Assembly (NCBI GenBank): GCA_032158295.1
Contig: CM063250.1
Span: forward strand, 4,141,001 to 4,205,000
Length of the DNA stretch: 64,000 nt
Source: Pycnopodia helianthoides
Taxonomy: Eukaryota; Echinodermata; Asteroidea; Forcipulatida; Asteriidae
Reading direction: 5' to 3'
The translations under genes were made by a program, and so were the position numbers. Position 1 is the stretch's first letter, and every line of letters starts with the position of its first letter. The notes beneath the pieces are model-generated. The model did not search any database. It saw only the letters and a list, made by a program, of their open reading frames with translations, and was not told the DNA's origin. Shown piece by piece: positions 44,670 to 54,460 of this stretch.

Positions 44670-45373
44670 TAACAATCGAACAGGTCATTTTGACTGGTCT
44701 TTCTTTCCTTGCAAAAATGGCCAACGCAAGCAATAAAGGCTATACAAAAAACCCATGGTCGGAATTCACAATCAGCCTGCCCGTATATTCATTAGACGTC
44801 TCATTATTTTGCGCTGCATAATGAGCCAGGGATCCATTTTTGAATTACAAGGTAATTTACATCAAGGACATTGTAAAAAGGGGTCCTTTGGTTGGATGTG
44901 TCAGGCCTTTAAGCAACAACAAGGTCTATAACAATAGTCCAACAAATTCACAGATAATAACAGGCAACAAGAAAAGCCTTATTTCTCACCGGAATGGGTA
45001 ATGTGTGTGATGTGCTGACTATATAAGATGACATCAGCGCATATACGACAACTTTGACGAACATGCACACGCAGGAAATCAAATAACGGCCCTGCTGTGT
45101 ATTCCCAGGCTACATCTTCACGAGGCACACACCCGTGGACTATATCAAAGAAATCAAACCCAAATTTGTTCGGCGCCCGCCGATTCCTGTAACATGTGTT
45201 TAATAATGGATTTACTGTGTACTTGATAGTCGGAATGATACCCTGGTTGAAGAAGAAAAAAGAAGCGAGCTCGTACCTCCCAAAATCCATACTGACAGTG
45301 AAGCATGAGTTTCAGCCTCAAAATTATCAATTCTTCGGTCGTTTTCCATTAGAATTACAGCTCTTTTGGGATT

Positions 45374-45406
<33 letters not shown>

Positions 45407-46680
45407 TTGGGGAGGGGACCCTGGGACGCGGGTCTAGACTTCCACGCAGGAGCTATGGAGCTGGCAATTTGAGGGGATATCTTCCAAGTCTCGTTGGCTC
45501 AAGTTACGAGGCCGGGTTCTCTATGAGTACAGGAGGAATCGATCAGCATCGCGTGGCCGGGAACTGATTGCCGAATTTACCGGCTAGATTTACAGGTACA
45601 CCGTTATACATTATGAGTGTAGAGTCGCGATGCAAAGCTCGCAAACTTGCATTCATGTCGACGGCTGTTCCGTATCAGAAATAAGGTCAATGAGAATGAT
45701 CGTACGGGAAGCATCTTTCTCTCACGGTGCGAGGGTCAGCCTCACACGCGCCAGTTCTCCCACCACCCTTTTTAATACCGCTCCCTTATTGATGTGAACA
45801 GTCGCCGGTGTAAAAGATGTGAGTAAATCTATCTTGAAGTCAGAGTCCCACTGGGCAATGTCGTCTCAAGAAATCTTGAATCAGACACTCCGGGGCAAGT
45901 TTTCAAATCACATGAAAAGCCCAGGGTAGTACAGTAGCTGATGAAGGGTCCCCCTACTATACTATATTCAAGAACTCTCTTGTATACACGCTGGTCTGAT
46001 CAGCTAATGGAATTGAGTTTCAAAATAGACATTTCACTCTCCATTTCTTGAAGAGAGATGCAATCTAATATTTCGGATACCTGAACAACCACACGAAATG
46101 CCCCCGAAAGCTTCAGCTTGCTGGTCGCCATCACCAAAAATAGCAAAAAGGGAAAGAAAAAAATGTCCTTGATGTTAACGCCGCTCAATCAAAACGTTCA
46201 GCTAAAGTACACACACTTTCAGTTATTTGTTTATTTTGGAGAAAGGAGCCGGAAGGTCTGAACGTCAACCACATTGAGAGAACAAGCAAGTGGACAAATT
46301 AATGCCAAACTAGGGAGGACGGGTCTCTCCATCACGTTTGACAATAAAAACACCTGTTTTTTTTAATTTGAAAGAAACGGGGAAGTGATTATTTATTTTA
46401 TGGTAAAATGAAAGAACAAATCTGTCCACGTTTTGTCTGTTTGCGTGTACATGTACACATGGTGTGCTTCTCAGAAGCATTTAGTATCCTTAGCAACGGC
46501 TGGTATACACATACTCGTCAAGTTCAAATCAACTTTACGTCTGCTCAAAACAGCAGGATCCATTGTTTTCCTGTCGATCCACATTGTCCAGACGTAAGAA
46601 AAGCCACATCAATTATCTCTCTTCCAAACAAACAATTCATTCAATCACACAATACGGAACAAAATATCAAATTGCCCATT
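44670..46680. other. Non-coding stretch with poly-T tract
   Basis: A T-run of about 26 lies at 45378-45404. No exon recognised in either direction. Confidence 0.4.
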
Positions 46681-46690
46681 TCACCAAAGC

Positions 46691-47037
46691 TTAAAGGCCC
46701 TGTACACTATTGGTAAGATCGAAAAACACAATGTTCACAGATTCACACATAACTTACATGATTTAAAGTAAATAATGGTAGAAAGGGTTCCTTAAAATAT
46801 TTCTGCCTAAAATGCTATCGTTTCTGAGAAACGAGTAAAACAATAGTAATTATCGCGCGCGATAATTTGAAGAAAAAAAACAGAAAACACATAAAATCTC
46901 TTTTCACTATTTTCTCGTGACCTCGATGACCAATTGAGCTCAAACTTTCACAGGTTTGTTTGTTCATGCATATGTTTAATCACACAAAATGTGGACACTG
47001 ATTTTGAGCTGTTACCAAAAGTGTACAATACCTTTAA
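46691..47037. mobile_element. MITE, family B, copy 3
   Basis: Termini TTAAAGGCCCTGTACACTAT / AGTGTACAATACCTTTAA; nearly identical interior to the copy at 43148. Confidence 0.92.
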
Positions 47038-47374
47038 ACTTCAAAAGCCAATAACATGCCACTTTAAGGTTAAAAAATCCTCACCAATGAGGAAATTGAC
47101 TTCATCACACTAGCGCAGCAGCGGATATGATCAATGCACTTTTTTTTTTTTTTAAGAAGTTGACTTTCGAAATAATGTAACAGATGCGAACTGTACGAGG
47201 GGTTAGTGGCCCGGGGTGAAGGGATGGGTGATGGGGACAGTGTTTGGAGGGTGATTTGTAATTTGCATAACATGCCGGTGTTTCACTGGATGAACAGGGG
47301 TAACTATACCCACCCACTACAAACACTAAAGGGAAGGGGGGGACCCAACATGTTCTTGCACACGGGTGACACAC

Positions 47375-47718
47375 TTAAAGGAACATTACAGAATTGGCAG
47401 AAAAAAAACTTGTAAAATAAACTTTTTGATCACAGATTTAAATATTTATGTTTGAAATGCCATATTTGATGAGAAATGAATAAACTAATTTTCCGATTGG
47501 AGTTTATCGCTCAGTGAGCGTTTTATTCATTTGTTGAACCTATATGATTTCACGCTAATGTGTAATCGGTTTTTCACTATTTTCTCGTGACCCAGATGGC
47601 CGATCGATCTCAAACTTCTACAGGTCTGTCAATTTATGTATATGGTGGATTACATAAAGTGCTTACACTGCCAGCAACTGTTTTGTTAGCAAAAACTAAT
47701 TCTGTAATGTTCCTTTAA
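47375..47718. mobile_element. MITE, family A, copy 4 (internal deletion)
   Basis: Termini as in the other A copies, orientation as the copy at 17721. It lacks about 50 bp present in other copies after CACAGATTTA, a clean internal deletion. Confidence 0.9.
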
Positions 47719-47940
47719 TAACAGCAGAATAATATCACAATGATTAATTTACACTTAGTACTTTCAACTAATATTAAGAACAAATTGTCGACATCTGGAA
47801 CCTCTTTAAGAAAATTAATGAGACGTGCAAAAGCTATACAAATATTTATGTTATTTACTGTGTATACGTCATATCCTCTGTAAATATGTTCAAGATGTTG
47901 TAACAGGCTGTCGGTCGGTATCGATGATCGATTATCGATG

Positions 47941-47941
47941 G

Positions 47942-47995
<54 letters not shown>

Positions 47996-47996
47996 C
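47941..47996. repeat. (TTG)n microsatellite
   Basis: About 18 TTG units, the complement type of the CAA run at 17604. Confidence 0.97.
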
Positions 47997-47999
47997 GTC

Positions 48000-48645
48000 G
48001 TTCGTCTTGGTTCTTGGTCGCACATCTTCATATTATCAGAGGTCAATACTTCATTGTCGGTAACTGTTTTTTTAATACTTGATTGGTGTTAGCAGTTAAT
48101 CGGTGTCAGCTCAGTACTTTGTCACACAACCATACTTCAAACGATAAGATGTCTGCTGCCTGTTATTCATCTATAAATGGACTAAGCTCCAGGAGCGGCC
48201 CCAACAAAATCACAAAACGATGAGGGCAACGGAAAAATGCCTGCCAAGAACGTGACAATAAATACATTTTAAATGTCAATCATTACCACACTTGACTTCG
48301 GAGGTAAAGAAATCGCCCACGTAAATCCACAAGTCTATGAAATCGAGGACAATTTGCTGCGTGTTCGAGACAAGCAGTGGATTGTAAAGGTTTTTTTTTC
48401 AGTCCGGCAGGAAAGTGTGGGTGGGTTCTCACTACGAGACACTCGTATCGTAATTATTTCCACGCTGAGGGTGTGTCCGATAGATCTTTAATTAGGGGGG
48501 TAAAATGCGTCTGTAAGTAATTGGCAACAATAATAACCACCGGAGATCAATGAATGAACCTTTAGGAATGACAGATTGCCACTGGTCTTAAACCAGGTAT
48601 TGTGGGGGGACGAAAATGGATGGTCAGGGTTAACAAGCGATTGAA
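48000..48645. other. Non-coding stretch, nothing recognised
   Basis: Open frames are short and without domain resemblance. Confidence 0.35.
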
Positions 48646-48650
48646 AACTT

Positions 48651-49052
48651 CTTTAGAGGCAGGATATATACTTTTGGTAATTTTCAAAGACTAACATCCT
48701 CACTAACTTGATGTATCCCAATATATGCATAAAATAACAAATCTGCGAAAAATTTGGGCTCAATTGATCATCGAAGTTGCAAGAAAATAATGAAAGAAAT
48801 AAGACCCTTGTTGCATAAAACTGTGTGCTTTCAAATGCCTGAGAAAGGCTTCATGCCTGGAGCCTTTCTCAGATTCAAATATTTCAGTGAGAAATGACCT
48901 CTTTCTAAAAAAACTAAGTTACTTCAGAAGGAGTCGTTTCTCATAATGTTTTATACTATCAACAGCTCTCAGGTGCTCCTTTAATACCCAGTTAGTTATT
49001 ATGGTATTGTATTTTTTGAGTATAATTAACAAAAGTGTCCACTGCCTTTAAA
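48651..49052. mobile_element. MITE, family C-like, strongly diverged
   Basis: The left part reads TTTAGAGGCAGGATATATACTTTTGGTAA, the right end AAAAGTGTCCACTGCCTTTAA. A central hairpin, GAGAAAGGCTTCATGCC against a TGGAGCCTTTCTC arm, sits where other C copies have theirs. Confidence 0.65.
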
Positions 49053-49242
49053 GGCTTGGATCCATATACCAAAAATACGGGAATAGAATTAAACTTCTCC
49101 AATGCATTACAAATTATCACTGTGATATTTTGCAGAGATGAGTTTCGATCCATGATTCTTCAAATTCATCAATCTTAATAATTCAAATGGAGGAAACTTT
49201 AATGAATTTGTTGAATTTTTGGCTCTGGATGTTTACCAGTCT

Positions 49243-49642
49243 TTAAAGGCACAGTACACGTTTGGTAATGACTCTGAAAATTAATGGCAATAAAAACTTA
49301 CTTGGTAAGAAGTACAGCAGCGTTGGGTAGTATAATGAAGTTGGACAAACTTTTAACTTCGTACAACGGTTATGGAAAATATGTCACTTTTTATTCCCCA
49401 AAATTTGAATCTGAGAAGCGTTTCGACAGAAACGCTTCTCAGACTGTGTATTCATATGGGGAATATTCTTCCTGCGTGGAAATATTTGCTCCGGTTTTTT
49501 GGTGATATCTAAAAAAAAAAAACGCGACCACCTTTTGAAGTGAAATTTTTCACTGGTTAGTTTTATTGTATATGCCTACATTTATAACAGGATTAACACA
49601 ATCAGTAGGCTCCAATTTACCAAACGTGTACTGTGCCTTTAA
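49243..49642. mobile_element. MITE, family C, copy 2
   Basis: TTAAAGGCACAGTACACGTT at the left and AACGTGTACTGTGCCTTTAA (with the preceding base varying) at the right. A central hairpin, GAGAAGCGTTTCgacaGAAACGCTTCTC, lies at about 49412-49440. Opposite orientation to the copy at 7198. Confidence 0.92.
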
Positions 49643-49812
49643 GCTTACAGCTCGAAGCTTGGCGTACATTTGAGAGGGATTGTTTTGAACGGACGAAGAT
49701 GGAGCGCAGTCATCGATTGTGACACGAGGTGTCGATGTCAGGCCAGACCAAAAGGTGCCTCGGATGGAGTCGATTTGGTCTCCCATGCTGGAACCTGAAC
49801 GCTGCTTTAATA

Positions 49813-50152
49813 TTAAAGGGAAGGTTTACCTTTGGTAATTACTCCCCCCCAAAAATAATGACCATAAAAATATTACTGCAGCTGCTGATGTAAGGAAGGA
49901 AAGTGGTTTTAGAGAAAGGGATTACAAAAAAAAATTAATATGAGAAACGTTTCTCAGATTGTGTATTCCAATTACGGATTATTCTTCCTGCGTTGGACAT
50001 ATAACCGCTCCAAATTTTTGGCGATATCTCAAAAACGCTACCACCTTTTGAAATGCAATTTTCACAGGTTAGTTTTATTTTTCATAATGTACAATTATAT
50101 AAGATTAAAACAATCGAACGGTTTCAAAAACCAAAGGTACACCTCGCCTTTA
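49813..50152. mobile_element. MITE, family C-like
   Basis: TTAAAGGGAAGGTTTACCTT at the left, AAAGGTACACCTCGCCTTTAA at the right. Central palindrome GAGAAACGTTTCTC. About 350 bp before the first p190 exon. Confidence 0.85.
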
Positions 50153-50501
50153 ACCTTATTTATGAGGGGTCATCTTTATGTCTTATTGCCGTAATACAAA
50201 GGTTTTTGTCATTTCTAATACTATGTTGTCCAGATTTTTGTCTTTGTTTAACTGCAGGTTCTTCGGCAAATAAAAAAATGTGAGTTTTCCCATCATTTTG
50301 GTATATTGATACCCATCTTGATTTTTGGGGGGAAAAGCCAAATGGTGGTAATTATTGCTTGTTAATATAGGTTCGTATCACACTCCTTGTTGCTGTGGAT
50401 CGACCAATCAGAATTGAAGATTCAAGCCTGCTTGAAGATAATCCTATTTATCCCCTATGCAAATTTAATTTCATTATGTATTATATTTTTTCTGATTGCA
50501 G

Positions 50502-50654
50502 GTACAAGTATTTAGATGGTCTGAACCAGGAGAGGAGATTGTTACTGATGAAGCATGCAGCATTTGTTAATAATCCATGCAGGCAGACGTGTCCCTCTCA
50601 AATGAGATGTATGGATGAGCTAATCAACCAGACCCTCGAACAAAAAGTCAGCAA
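50502..50654 (+). CDS. ARHGAP35: p190 RhoGAP, exon preceding the pG1 domain
   Basis: Acceptor TCTGATTGCAG ends at 50501, donor GTAAGT starts at 50655. It has one base of a split codon, 50 codons, and two trailing bases completed by the next exon. It encodes YKYLDGLNQERRLLLMKHAA, FVNNPCRQTCPSQMRCMDEL, INQTLEQKVS. This matches the segment of vertebrate p190A/p190B between the FF domains and the first pseudo-GTPase domain, where 'R....L..L..ER..L...H..FV.....TCP....C.D..I' is conserved. p190 proteins switch off Rho GTPases at adhesion sites. ARHGAP35 and ARHGAP5 are vertebrate duplicates, so the symbol stands for the common ancestor-type gene. Confidence 0.88.
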
Positions 50655-50812
50655 GTAAGTTATCGTACTTTTGTTTATTTTTCTTAACTTGCAACAAGTT
50701 CGTACAGTAAGACATAGTGGTCTTGCAGTGTTTTCACAAAATCGTCATAGTCTTGTAAAAATTGCCAGACTTCGGTATTTTATAATCCATTATCTTTAAA
50801 AAATAAATTTGT

Positions 50813-51194
50813 TTAAAGATAAAGTATACCTTTAGTTTTGGGCACCATGTGATTGTTTTAATCTTAAGTGAATGTAGATACATACAGTAAAACTAACCTG
50901 TGATAAGTTCTCTTCAAAAGTTGTAATTTTTTTGAGATATCGCTGAAAATCTGGAGTGGTTTTGTCCACACAGGAAGAATAATCCGTAATTGGAATACAC
51001 AATCTGAGAACGTTTCTGCATAAAACGTTTCTCTGATTGAAAATTTGTTGAATCCCTTTCTCTAAAACCACATTCCTTAGAAGGGAATTGTCTCTCAAAA
51101 TATTCATTATCAACAGCTGCAGTGCTTCAAACCAAGTAAGTTTTTATGGTCACTAATTTTTGGAGTAGTTACCAAAGATATACCCTCCTTTTAA
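50813..51194. mobile_element. MITE, family C-like, in p190 intron
   Basis: TTAAAGATAAAGTATACCTT at the left, AAAGATATACCCTCCTTTTAA at the right. Central hairpin GAGAACGTTTCTGC...AAAACGTTTCTC. Orientation opposite to the copy at 49813. Confidence 0.8.
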
Positions 51195-51237
51195 GCATTT
51201 TTCTTGATATTGACTTATGCCAATGAGACAACGTTTT

Positions 51238-51370
51238 GGCACTGACAGCGATGTTTTTGCACTGATAGTGATGTTTTTGCACCGATAGCGATGTTTTTGC
51301 ACTGATAGCGATGTTTTTGCACTGATAGCGATGTTTTTGCACTGATAGCGATGTTTTTGCACTGGTAACG
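51238..51370. repeat. Minisatellite, 20-bp unit, 6-7 copies
   Basis: GATAGCGATGTTTTTGCACT repeated head to tail with occasional substitutions. Ends about 30 bp before the acceptor of the exon at 51404. Confidence 0.97.
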
Positions 51371-51403
51371 TTTTTATACTGATAAAACAATATTTCATTT
51401 CAG

Positions 51404-51512
51404 TTGTCTGGAACGTGAGGTACCTGAGAGATGGTCAGAGCCCAACAGTAAACTAAGCATCGTTGTGTTAGGAGAAAATGGCTTAGCAGATGAACTAGTC
51501 AATGAAATAAGG
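51404..51512 (+). CDS. ARHGAP35: p190 RhoGAP, start of pG1 pseudo-GTPase domain
   Basis: Acceptor TTTCATTTCAG ends at 51403, donor GTAAGT starts at 51513. Its first base completes an Asn codon; 36 codons follow, CLEREVPERWSEPNSKLSIV, VLGENGLADELVNEIR, ending in phase 0. 'L.I.VLG..GLA.ELANEIR' is the hallmark opening of the p190 pG1 domain. The region corresponds to a degenerate GTPase P-loop: GENGLAD replaces GxxxxGK[ST], so nucleotide binding is not expected. Known for the family: pG1 is a nucleotide-free protein-interaction fold. Confidence 0.95.
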
Positions 51513-51804
51513 GTAAGTCAAAGTACGACAAGGTTTTTTCACTTCCAACCAAAAATGACATAGTAGGTTAATTGGAGTAAAAATGAATTACGTTAATCAA
51601 AGTTTAGTATTTGAAAAAATGGTAACTCATGGACCACTCAACAATCTATACATCATTGGAAAGGTCTTTAAAAACAAAACTTAATTTTCACCAATGTGCT
51701 TCCAATTTGTACCTTGTCTTCCTGTTCAGACCGGAAGTTAAAAGGAAAAACTCTTCATAAGAGAAAGGTGAAATGTCGTCATCAACGAGAGATTTTGGAA
51801 TGCT

Positions 51805-51910
51805 AGGTGGCAGCAGACTTACCAGGTCAATTTCCATTGTTCACGTAGCTCTGAGCATGCACAAATCTCCGGGAACATTGGATTTACCTGATAAGTCTGC
51901 TGCCACCTTG
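51805..51910. mobile_element. Palindromic repeat, family H, copy 1
   Basis: AGGTGGCAGCAGACTTACCAGG at the left and CCTGATAAGTCTGCTGCCACCT at the right are inverted complements, about 22 bp. A second copy lies at 52540. Both copies share flanking TTTGG.A..CTA / CA...AAAGTCTCCCATTG, so the inverted unit is part of a slightly longer repeat. Confidence 0.75.
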
Positions 51911-52031
51911 CGTCACCCAAAGTCTCCCATTGACACAATCATCTTTTGGTACCCCAAGTCACGAACACCTTGTTTTTTAATTTACCAAAAACTGAACTTC
52001 TAGTTGATGTTTGTTTAATATTTTATTTCAG

Positions 52032-52155
52032 GCACAGTCTGTGCAGGAGGAATACACATTAGACAACGTCATCTACGCGTTGGAGCTGAGACCCATCGAG
52101 GGGGATCTAGCCAGACCACAGAATTATCTTAGTACACCAGACTTTACCCCGCAAG
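52032..52155 (+). CDS. ARHGAP35: p190 RhoGAP, pG1 domain, second exon
   Basis: Acceptor TTTTATTTCAG ends at 52031; donor GTACTG follows at 52156. Forty-one codons, AQSVQEEYTLDNVIYALELR, PIEGDLARPQNYLSTPDFTP, Q, then one base. 'Y.LD..IY.L.LRPIEG' followed by 'F.TP.F.P' matches pG1. The donor is immediately followed by a family G element at 52166. Confidence 0.95.
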
Positions 52156-52165
52156 GTACTGTACT

Positions 52166-52357
52166 GGGCCCGATTTCATAAAGCCTGTACACACCAAAAA
52201 ATGCTAAGCACAGTAAAATATTGCTTACCACAAACTGGCTACCAGCCAACATTCCATAAAGTTTACATTGTTGCGACTGGTACCCCACTCATTTTTTGCT
52301 TAGCAAAGAAATGTGCTGAGCACTATTTTCTGCTAACAGCTTTATGAAATTGGGCCC
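52166..52357. mobile_element. MITE, family G, copy 2
   Basis: GGGCCCGATTTCATAAAGCC at the left, GCTTTATGAAATTGGGCCC at the right, inverted complements. Interior with TGCTAAGCA and TTTTGCTTAGCAAAG. It starts 10 bp after the exon end at 52155, so the p190 5' splice site lies next to the transposon end. Confidence 0.9.
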
Positions 52358-52539
52358 TGCTATCTGTCCACTTCTTGATAGATATTTCCCATTTCACCAT
52401 TATAATACTAAGTGTAAAACTCATTTAAGTGTTTCAATAAGAGCACTTGCAGAACTAACTACTTTCACTTTAGTGGATCGAGAGGACTTCTCATTATTAA
52501 CTTCACTGCAGCGGAATGAGTTTTTAGTGGTGGACGTTT

Positions 52540-52637
52540 GGGACACTTGGTGGCAGCAGACTTACCAGGTAAATCCATTGAACTATGTAAACAATGGAGT
52601 TTCACCTGGTATGTCTGCTGCCATCTAGCGTTCCAAA
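52540..52637. mobile_element. Palindromic repeat, family H, copy 2
   Basis: TTGGTGGCAGCAGACTTACC at the left, GGTATGTCTGCTGCCATC at the right, inverted; interior AAATCCATTGAACTATGTAA then ACAATGGAGTTT is itself partly inverted. Confidence 0.75.
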
Positions 52638-52791
52638 GTCTCCCATTGGTCTCAATGTTGCTAGTCATCGTCTGGGGGGAAAAGGGTCAACCAACAAGTT
52701 TTGGGTCGTTGCGCTGCGCCTACCTTGAGACGTCCCGGTTGTTTAAAGATTGTTCTATGTGATGTGATGTGATCAACATCTACATTACAGG

Positions 52792-52970
52792 GCAAGTTCG
52801 GGTGGGCGACTAGAGTGACTAGACTAACCAGAAACAGTGTGACAGTGTGTGACGTAGCTCTCGAATATACTAGATCAACCATGCTCCAGTGCATGGTCGA
52901 GCTAGTCAATCTCCCTGTGTTCTATGGTTTCCAGTAAGTCTAGTCACTCTAGTCGCCCACCCGAATTTGC
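52792..52970. mobile_element. MITE with 34-bp TIRs (GCAAGTTCGGGTGGGCGACT)
   Basis: Left arm 52792-52825 and right arm 52937-52970 are inverted complements with one mismatch in 34 bp. An inner imperfect palindrome (CTAGATCAACCATGC / GCATGGTCGAGCTAG) sits near the centre, so the element can fold almost throughout. No coding capacity. Confidence 0.88.
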
Positions 52971-53325
52971 TGATTGGCGCTATTTAGGTCTTAGTACTTG
53001 AAAGCTTTTATAGATCTTATGCATTGGCGTCCAATCGCTGCCATCTTGGAGTTCAAATGATGCTGAAACAATGGAAAATGCACATCTTATACGCGCGGTG
53101 CAAGGAGGATGAGCCAATGAGCAATCTTCCTTTGACCTCTAGCTGAGGGCGCCCTTCTCAAATGACATTACATGCATAAGGGCTATTCTCCTCTGTTTGA
53201 TGAGCAAATGAACCCAGTGTTGAGTTTTGGCAGGAAGTGTCACATTTACTCTTCCAGCAGCCAATTATTGTACAATGAACTCTATAAAAGTCAAATCTGG
53301 TAAACATCATTTTAATTTTTTGCAG

Positions 53326-53539
53326 GCTGTATATGTACATTCAGCTCCCCTGAAGATCTAGCCTACATAGAAAATAGTCTTAAAACCAGCCGCTTAGCAG
53401 TCACGGAAGAGAGTAAGAATGATATATACGCCACCTTGCAGCCGGATATGCCAGTCATCCTGCTCTTTGCCCGGGACTTGTCCGTCCCCGAGTCTGATCT
53501 GCGCCAGATGAAGCACGACATTAACTCCCTCTCAGCTAT
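53326..53539 (+). CDS. ARHGAP35: p190 RhoGAP, pG1 domain, third exon
   Basis: Acceptor TTTTTTGCAG ends at 53325; donor GTAAGG starts at 53540. The first two bases complete the Gly codon from 52155, then 70 codons: CICTFSSPEDLAYIENSLKT, SRLAVTEESKNDIYATLQPD, MPVILLFARDLSVPESDLRQ, MKHDINSLSA, and two bases of a Met codon. 'GC.C.(F/Y)(N/S)S.E.L.Y(I/V)..S' and 'LP.(T)LIL.N' equivalents match pG1. The usual NKxD guanine-specificity motif is replaced by FARD, in line with a pseudo-GTPase. Confidence 0.95.
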
Positions 53540-53540
53540 G

Positions 53541-53818
53541 TAAGGAAGCTAAACTTAGTGTAGACTGGTCAACTGTCTTTATCTGTAAGGATAAAGACAG
53601 GCACTGGTCTTACAAACCCTATGGTTTTATTGGAAGCTAGACTTAATGTAGACTGGTCCCCTGTCTTCATCTGCAAGGATAAAGACAGGCACTGGTCTTA
53701 CAAACCCAATAGTTTTATTGGAAGTTAGACTTAATGTAGACTGGTTCCCTGTCTTCATCCTGAAGTATAAAGACAGGCTCTGGTTTTACAAACCCAATGG
53801 TTTCATTGGAAGCTAGAC
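53541..53818. repeat. Tandem repeat, about 91-bp unit, 3 copies, starting at a splice donor
   Basis: Unit: GGAAGCTAAACTTAGTGTAG, ACTGGTC, CTGTCTTTATCTG, AGGATAAAGACAGGCACTGG and ACAAACCCTATGGTTTTATT. It begins 4-5 bp inside the intron after the exon ending at 53539. Each unit holds a small hairpin (CTGTCTTTATC / GATAAAGACAG). The divergence between units is modest. Confidence 0.93.
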
Positions 53819-53819
53819 T

Positions 53820-54080
53820 TAAAGGGACATTTTGCCTTGGATTTGACACAGTCGGCCATTTTGTCATTTCAAAAATTTGGTTCTACAAAATTTTGGACCG
53901 TGTGAGTTCACGAAATGAAAGGAAACCACACAACTTAGAGTGGTATTTTTGTGAATCTTTATATTCTACTTTCAAATCATCTTTAAACCACATAAATTTC
54001 ACAACTAATGCTTTTTATAGCCCAAAGCGCCCAATCCAGCTCTTTGACTTTGGGCCCAGCGACAGATTTCACATAGAGAT
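53820..54080 (+). mobile_element. Dispersed repeat, family D, copy 2
   Basis: Starts TTAAAGGGACATTTTGCCTT and ends near GCCCAAAGCGCCCAATCCAG; inverted relative to 27705-27930. An imperfect inverted complement of the left end is not obvious, so its class remains open. Confidence 0.65.
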
Positions 54081-54460
54081 AGTATTGATCTAAAGTGCGA
54101 ATCAATCTTAATTGCTAAGCAAAGTGTGATGTCACAATACAAATCACTATGGTAATACTGACAACTCATCTTAAGATGAATCTTAGTGCTTTGTGAAGTT
54201 GAACCCTGAATATCTTAACTGTTCAAAGAGATATCGTTGTGCTAGTGCAAAAACGTTGTATCTCGCTTAAAATAGCCCGATTGTTCACATGAAACAAGTA
54301 CGTGCTGAGATACAACATTTTTCACGGAACATTTTTGTGCGAGATGCGATGTTTTTGCAAGATCGAGATACCATATATGTCTCTTGAGGAAACTGCTTCC
54401 CTTGCATATTTTGTCTTGAAAATCAGATTGAATGTACAGCAAACTTTATTCATTATCCAG

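Noticed and set aside
45378..45404. Poly(A) tail of a retroposed copy (minus strand)
   Set aside because: No element body or target duplication could be recognised next to the T-run.
26603..50500. Exons for synaptotagmin N-terminus or p190 GTPase/FF domains
   Set aside because: I looked for hydrophobic N-terminal peptides, the P-loop of the p190 GTPase and FF-type helices in open stretches and found none convincing; exons under about 60 codons could still have been missed.
51238..51370. CRISPR array
   Set aside because: Units are contiguous with no spacers; it is a minisatellite in a eukaryotic intron. The other short tandem arrays (3328, 14660) were rejected for the same reason.
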